The notes beneath the pieces are model-generated. The model had not been told where the DNA came from, did no database searches, and was given only the letters and a program-made list of their open reading frames with translations. Positions 54,022-62,280 of a stretch of 64,000 bases of DNA are shown in pieces. The position numbers were made by a program, and so were the translations under genes. Source of the stretch: Afipia sp. P52-10. Its GTDB lineage: Bacteria; Pseudomonadota; Alphaproteobacteria; Rhizobiales; Xanthobacteraceae. Position 1 is the first letter of the stretch, and every line of letters begins with the position of its first letter. The stretch spans positions 977,307 to 1,041,306 of the forward strand of contig NZ_AZSJ01000003.1 of the NCBI RefSeq assembly GCF_000516555.1, given 5' to 3'.

Positions 54022-55791
54022 GTGCTTGATGACTCCCTCACGGACGTAGCGGCGAGCGGCGATGCCGGTGCGACGATCACTGGCCGCCGGCTGCTGTTCG
54101 GCGCGCTGGTTGGCGTAACGATCGCGGCCATGCTGAAACTGTCCGTCATCGCCCTGTCACCGGGCGGCTTCGGCCTCGTCGATGCCCTGCTGCTCGCCTG
54201 CTTCGCGCTGACGCTGCCGTGGATGGTGGTCGGTTTCTGGAACGCGACGCTCGGCTTCCTGATCGCGCGCTTCTCCACCAATCCCCTGCGGACGATCTTT
54301 CCAGCCGCCGCCGACGCACCCGTCGGTGCGCTCGTGACATCGACGGCAATCCTGCTCTGCATCCGCAACGAAAGCCCCGAGCGCCTCGTCCGCAATCTGC
54401 AGGCGATGATGCGCGGGCTCGCCGCCACTGCGGATGCAGACCGCTTCCACGTCTATGTGCTGAGCGACACGAGCGACGCATCGCTCGCCGCAACCGAGCA
54501 GACGGCGTTCGCGGCGCTCGCCGGCCAATGGCGCGGGCAAATGCCGCTGACCTATCGCCGCCGCGACACCAATATCGGTTACAAGGCTGGCAATATCGGC
54601 GAGTTCTGCGAGCGCTGGGGCAGCGCCCACGATTTCGCGCTGGTGCTCGATGCCGACAGCTTCATGTCGGCGAATGCGATCCTGCGTCTCGTCCGCATCG
54701 CGCAGAGCGATTCCCGGATCGGCATCCTGCAGAGCCTCGTCACCGGATTGCCGTCCACCAGCGCGTTCACCCGCATCTTTCAGTTCGGCATGCGTCTCGG
54801 CATGCGCTCCTACACCCTCGGCAGCGCCTGGTGGCAAGGCGACTGCGGCCCCTATTGGGGGCACAATGCGATCCTGCGCCTGCAACCGTTTCTCCAGCAC
54901 GCTCAGCTTCCGCTGCCGAAGAACGCACACGACCAGATCCTCAGCCACGATCAGATCGAAGCGGTGCTGATGCGGCGTGCCGGTTATCATGTGCGCGTGC
55001 TGCCGGAGGAATACGAGAGTTGGGAGGAGAACCCGCCGAACCTGACCGAATTCATCCGGAGGGATTTGCGCTGGTGCCGCGGCAATCTGCAGTATTGGCG
55101 CTTTCTCGCGCTGCCCGGGCTGAAAGCCGTCAGCCGCTGTCAGCTTCTGTTCGCGATGCTGATGTTCCTCGGCTCGCCCGGCTGGATCGGCATGCTGGTC
55201 ATCGGCAGCCTGGCGCTGGCAGCCGCCGACGCCCCCAGCGATATCATCCGCGGCGACGCCGGGCTTGCGATCTTCATCGCCGTGCTGATCATGTGGTTCG
55301 CGCCGAAGATCGCCACCGTCGCCGACATCCTGACCCGCGCGCCGGCGCGGGCGGCATTCGGCGGCACGCTGCGTTTCAGCGCGAGCGTCGCCGTCGAGAC
55401 GATCGTCTTCGTGCTGCTGTCTTCGATCATGTGGGTCGGACACACGCTGCTGATGATCCGCCGGCCGTTCGGCGGCGGTGTGGGCTGGGCCGCGCAGATC
55501 CGCGACGACCATCACGTTCCACTCGCACATGCGATTCGCATGTTCTGGCCACACACCCTGCTCGGCCTCAGCGCGCTGACGATCCTCGGCTGCAGCCATC
55601 CGGCAACGCTTCCTTACGCGCTGTTTCTCGCGGCGGGCCCGGCGCTCTCCATCCCGCTCGCATGGGTCAGCTCGCATCCCGCGGCCGGATCCGTCCTGAC
55701 GCGGCTCGGTATCGGCCGGCTGCCGGAAGAAATCGCTCCGCCACCCGTACTGTCGGAGCTGTCGCCACGCGCGACAACCGACCATGACTGA
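54022..55791 (+). CDS. OpgH/MdoH-like glucans biosynthesis glucosyltransferase
   Basis: This 589-residue inner-membrane GT2-family enzyme builds the beta-glucan backbone of osmoregulated periplasmic glucans. The catalytic segments LVLDADS, GHNAILRL, LSHDQIEAVLMRRAGY and RRDLRWCRGNLQYW match OpgH; flanking hydrophobic helices are clear at the N-terminus (about 22-75) and in the last 200 residues. It is shorter than the ~700-850-residue enterobacterial form. The first start codon is a GTG. It overlaps the next gene by eight bases. It is linked in function to the OpgC gene at 6.8 kb. Confidence 0.88.
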   Translation: MLDDSLTDVAASGDAGATITGRRLLFGALVGVTIAAMLKLSVIALSPGGFGLVDALLLACFALTLPWMVVGFWNATLGFLIARFSTNPLRTIFPAAADAPVGALVTSTAILLCIRNESPERLVRNLQAMMRGLAATADADRFHVYVLSDTSDASLAATEQTAFAALAGQWRGQMPLTYRRRDTNIGYKAGNIGEFCERWGSAHDFALVLDADSFMSANAILRLVRIAQSDSRIGILQSLVTGLPSTSAFTRIFQFGMRLGMRSYTLGSAWWQGDCGPYWGHNAILRLQPFLQHAQLPLPKNAHDQILSHDQIEAVLMRRAGYHVRVLPEEYESWEENPPNLTEFIRRDLRWCRGNLQYWRFLALPGLKAVSRCQLLFAMLMFLGSPGWIGMLVIGSLALAAADAPSDIIRGDAGLAIFIAVLIMWFAPKIATVADILTRAPARAAFGGTLRFSASVAVETIVFVLLSSIMWVGHTLLMIRRPFGGGVGWAAQIRDDHHVPLAHAIRMFWPHTLLGLSALTILGCSHPATLPYALFLAAGPALSIPLAWVSSHPAAGSVLTRLGIGRLPEEIAPPPVLSELSPRATTDHD

Positions 55792-57142
55792 GATCGCGCG
55801 CCCTGCACCGATCGCCGGCCACGCGTTATGGCGATGGTTGCCGTCGGCCTTATCCGCCGGCGCCTACGCACTCACCCTGTTGGTATTTTATCCCGGCATC
55901 ATGACCTACGATGCCCGCTACGTGCATCTCGATAGCCTGAAAGGCTTCTATGGCGACTGGCAATCGCCGGTGATGACGTGGTTCTGGCGCATGATCGATC
56001 CGCTCGCCCCCGGCCCCGCGAGCATGTTCCTGGTCATCGTGACGCTCTATTGGGGGGGCATCGCCATCCTCAGCCATTCGATCAGCCGCCGCTCGGGCCC
56101 GCTTGCGGCAGCACTGCCGCTGCTGGCGCTGATCCCGCCGCTGTTCGCGCTGCTCGGCGTGATCTGGCGTGATGTCTTCATGGCCGCCACCTGGCTGCTC
56201 GCCGTGGCGATCCTGCTCGCATCAGCCACGCAAGGCGGGAAACCGCTGCGCCCCGCGGCCCAGGCTCTTGCCCTGCTGCTGATCGTCTTCGGCGTGCTGA
56301 TTCGGCCGAACGCCATCGCCGCCGCGCCGCTGCTGATCACCTACGCCCTGTGGCCCCAGCGATTCCATTGGAGGCGCGCGGCGCTGCTGTTCGTGCCGTT
56401 CGCGATCGCGCTCTACGCGATCGTGCAGCTCGTCTATTACGATGCGCTCGGCGCGACGCGCCAGCACCCACTGCACTCGATCGCGGTGTTCGACCTCGGC
56501 GGCATCACCTATTTCTCGGGCGAGAACGCCTTTCCCGTGAGCTGGCAGCCGGCCGAACTGGAAGCCCTGCGCGGCCGCTGCTACGACCCGTCCTACTGGA
56601 ACATCTATTGGAACGGCGACTGCAAGTTCGTGATGGCCAAACTCGAGGGCGAACAGGCGATCTTCGGCACACCGGCTCTCACCCGCGCCTGGCGCAACGC
56701 GGTGCTGACGCATCCGGCGGCCTACCTGCAACACCGTTTCGCCTTCTTCCGCACGTTCCTGTTCGGCCAGCATCTGGCGATGTGGAGCGAGGACATCGAC
56801 CACGCCCCCGCCACCGTCTTCCAGGACCGGGCGGCCTTCACCGCATTGAAAACCATGCATGACGGGCTGTTGCCGACGCCGCTGTTCCGGATCGGCAGCT
56901 GGCTGCTCGCAAGCCTGCTGCTGCTGATTCCCGCCTGGCGGCGACGGGCGACGCCGGATGGCGCCTTCCTGTGGGGCGTCTGCGGATCAGCATCGCTCTA
57001 TGCTCTGAGCTACCTCCCGCTCGGGGTCGCATCCGAATTCCGCTACGTCTACTGGACGGTGCTGGCGAGCAGCATTAGCCTGATCGTCGCCTTGCTGCCG
57101 TCTGCATCCGCTGCTGCCGAGCGCTCGCCGCCTCCGGCCTAG
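55784..57142 (+). CDS. Polytopic membrane protein, possible GT-C-type glycosyltransferase
   Basis: This 452-residue protein has about ten membrane helices, with a short N-terminal acidic MTYDARYVHLDS loop after the first helix and a large periplasmic loop at about 235-330. The Asp-rich first loop and topology resemble GT-C enzymes, but I do not recognise a family motif with confidence. Overlap with the OpgH-like gene implies the same operon, suggesting it modifies the same glucan or carries lipid-linked sugars. Confidence 0.65.
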   Translation: MTEIARPAPIAGHALWRWLPSALSAGAYALTLLVFYPGIMTYDARYVHLDSLKGFYGDWQSPVMTWFWRMIDPLAPGPASMFLVIVTLYWGGIAILSHSISRRSGPLAAALPLLALIPPLFALLGVIWRDVFMAATWLLAVAILLASATQGGKPLRPAAQALALLLIVFGVLIRPNAIAAAPLLITYALWPQRFHWRRAALLFVPFAIALYAIVQLVYYDALGATRQHPLHSIAVFDLGGITYFSGENAFPVSWQPAELEALRGRCYDPSYWNIYWNGDCKFVMAKLEGEQAIFGTPALTRAWRNAVLTHPAAYLQHRFAFFRTFLFGQHLAMWSEDIDHAPATVFQDRAAFTALKTMHDGLLPTPLFRIGSWLLASLLLLIPAWRRRATPDGAFLWGVCGSASLYALSYLPLGVASEFRYVYWTVLASSISLIVALLPSASAAAERSPPPA

Positions 57143-57214
57143 GCCTAGGGCGCGTTGAGCAATCGGCGAACGGTGCTAGACTTGACCGCTCGTCAACCGG
57201 AAGCATCTGCGCGC

Positions 57215-58963
57215 ATGGTCGACCTCGCCACGCCAATCCCCGCCACGCGCCGTCCGGCACTGCTGCGCGGCATCGGCGTGCGGCAAATCCGCATGATCAG
57301 CGGCGTGGTCCTGTTCGCTTACCTCGTCAGCCATTTCCTCAACCATGCGCTCGGCAACATCTCGCTGGATGCGATGGAAGAGGCGCTGAATTGGCACAGC
57401 GGCTTCTGGCAGCGCCAGCCGGTCAAGGCGATCTTCTATCTCTCCGCCGTGGCCCACATGGCGCTGGGCATCTGGATGCTTTATGCGCGCCGTCAATTCC
57501 GCTGGAGCGCGGCGGAAGCAACCCAACTCGTGCTCGGCTTGAGCATCCCGGCCCTGCTGATCGCCCATATCGCCGATGCACGGCTGGCGCAGACGCTGTT
57601 CGGCAATGAGAAATACTACGCCCAGCTGTTCGCGTTCTACAGCATGGCGCGTCCTTACATGCCTTGGGTGCAATACACGGTGCTGGTCGTGTCGTGGACG
57701 CACGCCTGCATTGGACTCTACTTCTGGTTCCGGCTGCGACCATGGTTCAGGACGCTGGCGCCGCTGCTGCTGGCGCTTGCGGTTCTGGTGCCATCGGCGG
57801 CAGCACTCGGTCTCTATCAGGGCGCGAAGACGGTGCGTCAGCTCTACCAGTCGCCCGCATGGCGCGCAGAAACGCTGTCGGTCAAACATGTCGGCACGCC
57901 GGAGCAGCGCGTCGTGCTCGACCGCATCACCGAGCGCTTCCTGATCGGCTATGGCTGCCTGCTCGTACTGGTGCTGGCCGCGCGCGGCCTTCGCAGCTTG
58001 AATGAGCGGCGCGGCGGCGTGATCCGCCTGTCCTATGGCGACGGCAAGACCGTCCGCGTGCCGAAAGACCTCACCGTGCTCGAAGCAAGCCTGCTGCATG
58101 GCGTGCCGCATGCAAGCGTCTGCGGCGGACGGGCGCGCTGCTCGACCTGCCGCATCCGCATCGTCGGCGATTGCAGCCACCTGCCGCCGCCATCGCGGCG
58201 CGAAGCGTTTGTGCTGGAGCGGGTCGGCGCGGGCGGCAACCCGGCCGTGCGGCTTGCCTGCCAGCTGCGGCCGCGCTGCGATTTGTCATTCTTCCGAATC
58301 TTCCCACCACAGACCTCGACCTCACTGCTTGGCAGCGGTGCCGCGCACAACGGTCAGGAACGCTATCTGGTCAGCATGTTCGTCGACATGCGCGGCTCGA
58401 CCAGGCTCGCAGAGACGCGGCTGCCGTTCGATACGGTGTTCATCATCAATCGCTTCCTCGCCGCCGTATCCGAAGCGGTGCTCGCCAGCGGCGGCGCGCC
58501 GAACCAGTTCGTCGGCGACGGCCAGCTCGCGCTGTTCGGGCTCGACTGCGATCCCGCGACCGCCTGCCGGCAGGCGCTCGCCGCCGCCGCCCGCATCGCG
58601 CAGAATGTCTCCGAGCTGAACGAGTTCCTGCGCGGCGATCTAACGGAGCCATTGCGCTTCGGCATCGGCATCCACGGCGGCGAGGTCATCATCGGCGACA
58701 TCGGCTCGCCCGGCCACATCGTGTTCACCGCCCTCGGCGATCCGGTCAATGTGACGGCCCGGCTACAGGACATGACCAAAGCGCTCGCCTGTGAAGTCAT
58801 CCTGTCGGAGGAAGTGCGCGTCCGCGCCGGCCTTCCCGAGCTCGCCCTGCCCGCGACCGACGTGACGATCCGCGGCCGCAGCACGCCGATGACGGTCCGC
58901 ACCGTCACGGATGCATCCCAGCTCACCGCGATCACCGATAGCTCACCCGCCGCGGCTGCGTAA
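57215..58963 (+). CDS. Membrane-anchored ferredoxin/class III nucleotidyl cyclase (CyaC-like)
   Basis: This 582-residue protein fuses three parts. Residues 22-260 hold six membrane helices with His40, His44, His81, His118 and His163, resembling a diheme-b quinone-reacting anchor. Residues 265-360 hold a 2Fe-2S ferredoxin domain (Cys303, Cys309, Cys312, Cys349). Residues 380-560 hold a class III cyclase catalytic domain: metal Asp391 and Asp435, Asn512 and Arg516. At the usual substrate-specifying lysine, the motif is NQFVGD with Gln431, so adenylate specificity is not certain. The layout matches redox-regulated CyaC of Sinorhizobium meliloti. Start chosen at ATG 57215; TTG 57155 and GTG 57173 are upstream options. 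Confidence 0.83.
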   Translation: MVDLATPIPATRRPALLRGIGVRQIRMISGVVLFAYLVSHFLNHALGNISLDAMEEALNWHSGFWQRQPVKAIFYLSAVAHMALGIWMLYARRQFRWSAAEATQLVLGLSIPALLIAHIADARLAQTLFGNEKYYAQLFAFYSMARPYMPWVQYTVLVVSWTHACIGLYFWFRLRPWFRTLAPLLLALAVLVPSAAALGLYQGAKTVRQLYQSPAWRAETLSVKHVGTPEQRVVLDRITERFLIGYGCLLVLVLAARGLRSLNERRGGVIRLSYGDGKTVRVPKDLTVLEASLLHGVPHASVCGGRARCSTCRIRIVGDCSHLPPPSRREAFVLERVGAGGNPAVRLACQLRPRCDLSFFRIFPPQTSTSLLGSGAAHNGQERYLVSMFVDMRGSTRLAETRLPFDTVFIINRFLAAVSEAVLASGGAPNQFVGDGQLALFGLDCDPATACRQALAAAARIAQNVSELNEFLRGDLTEPLRFGIGIHGGEVIIGDIGSPGHIVFTALGDPVNVTARLQDMTKALACEVILSEEVRVRAGLPELALPATDVTIRGRSTPMTVRTVTDASQLTAITDSSPAAAA

Positions 58964-58989
58964 TACAGGTCAGGCATCCCAGTGGGGCG

Positions 58990-59043
58990 GATTTGAGATT
59001 CGCATCCCACTTAGCCGCAGCTGCGCTATGCGAATGTCGAATC
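58990..59043. repeat. Imperfect inverted repeat 1 upstream of prpD-like gene
   Basis: GATTTGAGATTCGCAT (58990-59005) faces ATGCGAATGTCGAATC (59028-59043) across CCCACTTAGCCGCAGCTGCG. It forms a stem of about 13 pairs with mismatches. Confidence 0.65.
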
Positions 59044-59071
59044 CAAAGCTCCACGAGCTATTAGGTTTGCC

Positions 59072-59142
59072 AGTGGTTCTTGATTCCAACATTTGCAAAT
59101 ATCGTTGCCGCAATGGGATGCAAATGTTGGAATCGAACCACT
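59072..59142. repeat. Long near-perfect inverted repeat 2
   Basis: The 26-base arm AGTGGTTCTTGATTCCAACA-TTTGCA (59072-59097) and the 24-base arm TGCAAATGTTGGAATCGAAC-CACT (59119-59142) pair perfectly except for one two-base bulge, around a 21-base loop ATATCGTTGCCGCAATGGGA. The structure lies just ahead of the prpD-like gene and is longer than a terminator. Confidence 0.88.
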
Positions 59143-59164
59143 AGCCGGACGCGAAGGACTGACC

Positions 59165-60532
59165 ATGGCCCACGAAACCGCTACGCTCGCAGCCTTCGTC
59201 GCGGGCTTGACTTATGAAGCGATCCCGCAAGCGGTGGTTACGCGGACCAAAGCGCTGACGCTGGACCTGCTCGGCAGCGCCGTGCGGGCGCGCAGGGAGG
59301 CAGAGTCCACGCCATCGATCCTCGCGATGTTGAAGGCGCTGTCGCTCGACGGCGACGGGATCGCGACCGTCTGCGCTGACAGCAAGGGCTATACGCCGGC
59401 CATTGCAGCGCTTCTGAACGGCGCCCTCGGCCACTCGCTCGACTTCGACGACACGCACGCGGATTCTTCGCTGCATCCGAGCGCACCGGTGGTGCCGGCG
59501 GCGCTTGCTGCGGGCGAACTCGCCGGCGCCTCGGGCCGCGACGTGCTCACCGCCATCATTGCCGGCTACGAAGTCTGCTGCCGGCTCGGCAACGCCCTCG
59601 ACCCGACCTCGCATTACGCCAAGGGCTTCCACCCAACCGCGACCGCAGGAACGTTCGGCGCGGCCGCAGCCGTGGCCAAGCTGTTCAAGCTATCGCCGGA
59701 TCAGATCATCTCGGCGTTCGGCATCTCCGGCAGCCAGGCGGCAGGCTCGCTGCAATTCCTCGTCAACGGCTCCTGGAACAAGCGTTCGCAGGTGGGCGCC
59801 GCGGCGATGAACGGCGTGATCGCCGGCACGCTGGCGGGTGAAGGCTTCAAGGGCTCGATCGAGGCGGTCGAAGGCAAACACGGCCTGCTGGTCGGCTACA
59901 GCGACGACCCGCATCCGGAGGCCGCCATCGCCGATCTCGGACAGGTGTGGGAGACCATGAAGGTCGGCGTGAAACCGTATCCGAGCTGCCGCTACACCCA
60001 TGCCGCGCTCGACGCGCTGATTGCCATCAAGAACGAGATCAAGCTCGCGCCGGAGCAGATCGAAAGCGTCGAGATCGGCCTGCACCGCAACGGCATCACG
60101 CTCGCGGCCGATCCGCCGGAGGCCAAGCGCCGCCCGAAGAGCATCGTCGATGGCCAGTTCTCGATGTTCTTCACCGGCGCGGTCGCGCTGGATCAGGGCA
60201 GCTTCGGCTGGGACGACTATACACGGCTGAACGACCCTTCACTGGTGGCATTGGCCGAGCGCATCAATGTCGTGCGCGATGAACGGCTCGAAGGCCGCCG
60301 CCACCCGTTCGGCAGCAATGTGACGATCAAGACCCGCGATGGCGTGATCGAACGCATGGTCGATGATCCGTCCGGCGAGCCGGACACGTTTCCGGCGCAG
60401 CAGGCGATGGTCGACAAGTTCCTGCTGCTGGCGCGGCCGGTGCTGGACAACAAGGCGTCCGCGTTCGCCGATGCGATCCTGTCGATGGAGAAGACCAGCA
60501 TCGCCGAGACGATGAAGCTCGCGCGGGAGTGA
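59165..60532 (+). CDS. MmgE/PrpD family protein
   Basis: This 455-residue protein resembles 2-methylcitrate dehydratase PrpD and immune-responsive-gene-1-like decarboxylases. LGHSLDFDDTHADSSLHPSAPVVPAALA is split around residues 80-110, FHPTATAGTFGAAAA and PYPSCRYTHAALDAL are family blocks. No prpB or prpC lies in the window, so it is probably a dehydratase or epimerase in another acid pathway. The ATG at 59165 sits 22 bases after the long inverted repeat; frame open upstream from 59093 runs through the repeat and is not used. Confidence 0.9.
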   Translation: MAHETATLAAFVAGLTYEAIPQAVVTRTKALTLDLLGSAVRARREAESTPSILAMLKALSLDGDGIATVCADSKGYTPAIAALLNGALGHSLDFDDTHADSSLHPSAPVVPAALAAGELAGASGRDVLTAIIAGYEVCCRLGNALDPTSHYAKGFHPTATAGTFGAAAAVAKLFKLSPDQIISAFGISGSQAAGSLQFLVNGSWNKRSQVGAAAMNGVIAGTLAGEGFKGSIEAVEGKHGLLVGYSDDPHPEAAIADLGQVWETMKVGVKPYPSCRYTHAALDALIAIKNEIKLAPEQIESVEIGLHRNGITLAADPPEAKRRPKSIVDGQFSMFFTGAVALDQGSFGWDDYTRLNDPSLVALAERINVVRDERLEGRRHPFGSNVTIKTRDGVIERMVDDPSGEPDTFPAQQAMVDKFLLLARPVLDNKASAFADAILSMEKTSIAETMKLARE

Positions 60533-60917
60533 CTGCCTGACGTTCAGCACGGTCACGCCCGTCACCAGGCTCCCGCCTTGGATGAGCCCGATGACAGGCT
60601 CCTTCGGACATCCAGCACGCCGTGCGCCCTTGCCTTGCTTGTAAGCGTCTCGGAGTACTGGGTCCCGCTTTCGCGGGGACGACACTGAGTCACCCACACT
60701 GAGCAACCCGAAACGCTCACACGCTGCGCGGCGTTACCTCATCGCATCGTCGGGATGGTGAACTCGGCGCCGTCCACAGCACGCTCAACGGCCAATCTCG
60801 CATGGCAGACCGGAGCCCGCGAACCCCAAATGCCGCTTCACGCGCAAGCAGCCCATGTTAGCGTTGCGAAAACAGCATAGCAAAAATCGAAAGCGATCAG
60901 GGAAGGACGCCGCTGCC
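60533..60917. other. Intergenic region with a REP-like hairpin
   Basis: The 385-base gap contains GTCCCGC-TTTC-GCGGGGAC (60662-60680), one base bulged, in a context resembling intergenic repeats of Bradyrhizobium-type genomes. I see no gene, tRNA or promoter with convincing spacing. Confidence 0.4.
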
Positions 60918-62081
60918 ATGAAAGCCTCCATCTTCTGTCTGCCCAGTGTCGGCTCACGCGCGGAGATCGAAGCCGGAATGGCCGCGACGCGGCCGGATCT
61001 CTACCAAAAGATGTTGAAGGAGCTGACCGAGCTGGTGAAGCTCGCCGACGACCTCGGCTATGACAGCGTGTCCTTCACCGAACATCACTTCCATATCGAA
61101 GGCTTCGAGCTCTCCAACAACCCGGTGCTGCTCGACCTCTACTTCGCGATGCAGACCAAGCGCATCCGCGTCGGCCAACTGGGGATCGTGCTGCCTGCGG
61201 CCAACCCGATTCGCGTCGCCGAAGACATCGCGATGCTCGACCACATGACCGGCGGGCGCGCCTGCGCCGGCTTCGCCCGCGGCTACCAGCGGCGCTGGGT
61301 CGACATCATGGCGCAGCAGACCCATGGCGTCAGCGGCACGCTGCCGCATCAGCACGACGAGATCGACAAGGTGAACCGCGAGGCGTTCGAGGAAAACTGG
61401 CAGATCATCAAGAAATGCTGGACCGAGGAGATGCTGACTTTCGACGGCAAGTTCTGGAAGGTGCCAGCCGGTGCGACGCCGTGGGACCTCGAGACCACGA
61501 AGAGATATGGCAAGGGTGTCGAGAACGGCCTGCTGAAAGCCGTCGGCGTGGTGCCGAAGCCGCTGCAAAAACCCTATCCGCCGGTCTTCCTCCCCTTCGC
61601 CTCGTCGCCGAACAGCATCCGCTGGGCGGCACGCGAAGGCGTCACCGCGATCCTGCCGCCGATGCACGCCGCCTATGAAGCGCCGTTGTATGATCTCTAC
61701 GCCGAAGTCTCCGGCCGTCCGCGCGGCCAAGGCACCGGCCTGTTGCGAGACGTCATCATCTGCGACACCGACGAAGAAGCGATGCAGCTTTGGGAAGACT
61801 CCGGCCGCTTCTCAGGGCGCGCCTGGTTCGAGCCATTCGGCTTCCGCCAGGGCTCGATGGACCCGGTGACGAAGACCTATCCGTCGGCGAAGGAATCGGT
61901 CGATCTCGGCTACGCGCTGGTCGGCACCGTCGATACGGTCACCCGCGCGCTGGAGGTCAACATGAAGCGGCAGCCGGTGGATTGGCTGTTCTGCTACACT
62001 TACAACGCGCTGGTGCCGCATAAGACGCTGATGAAATCCACCGAAGCGTTCTGGACCAAGGTGATGCCCCGGTTCGCGTAA
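60918..62081 (+). CDS. LLM-class flavin-dependent oxidoreductase (luciferase-like)
   Basis: This 387-residue bacterial-luciferase-fold monooxygenase has SVSFTEHHFH near residue 55, GIVLPAANPIRVAEDIAMLDHMTGGRACAGFARGYQ (residues 95-130) and the C-terminal NGLLKAVGVVPKPLQKPYPPVF. These proteins oxidise carbon substrates with reduced flavin. The flavin reductase at 49.6 kb could supply it, but there is no linkage. ATG at 60918 begins the domain; the earlier open frame covers AT-rich leader DNA. Confidence 0.9.
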   Translation: MKASIFCLPSVGSRAEIEAGMAATRPDLYQKMLKELTELVKLADDLGYDSVSFTEHHFHIEGFELSNNPVLLDLYFAMQTKRIRVGQLGIVLPAANPIRVAEDIAMLDHMTGGRACAGFARGYQRRWVDIMAQQTHGVSGTLPHQHDEIDKVNREAFEENWQIIKKCWTEEMLTFDGKFWKVPAGATPWDLETTKRYGKGVENGLLKAVGVVPKPLQKPYPPVFLPFASSPNSIRWAAREGVTAILPPMHAAYEAPLYDLYAEVSGRPRGQGTGLLRDVIICDTDEEAMQLWEDSGRFSGRAWFEPFGFRQGSMDPVTKTYPSAKESVDLGYALVGTVDTVTRALEVNMKRQPVDWLFCYTYNALVPHKTLMKSTEAFWTKVMPRFA

Positions 62082-62218
62082 GCGAGCCGGGCGGGACCTT
62101 CGCCGTCGGTGCATCTTACATTTCGATGCAGCGCTTCCTATCTGTTCGATCCATCAGAGCAGGATATGGCGGAGTGGACCGCCGGTCTGCCGTATCCCGT
62201 GCTTCAACTGCTTGTGTC

Positions 62219-62266
62219 CGCGTATTCCGGTTCACGAAACCGGCACCCACTTTTGCGGAATACGCG
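62219..62266. repeat. Palindromic repeat with inner ACCGGCACCCACTTTTG core
   Basis: CGCGTATTCCG (62219-62229) pairs perfectly with CGGAATACGCG (62256-62266). The loop carries ACCGGCACCCACTTTTG, a variant of the dispersed repeat core at 35581 and 46422. It lies 14 bases before the protease start. Confidence 0.8.
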
Positions 62267-62280
62267 TGTGGATCGCACCC

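Noticed and set aside
54157-55785. 542-codon minus-strand frame opposite the OpgH-like gene
   Set aside because: It is antisense to a gene with clear GT2 motifs; composition is Arg/Gln/Asp-rich shadow.
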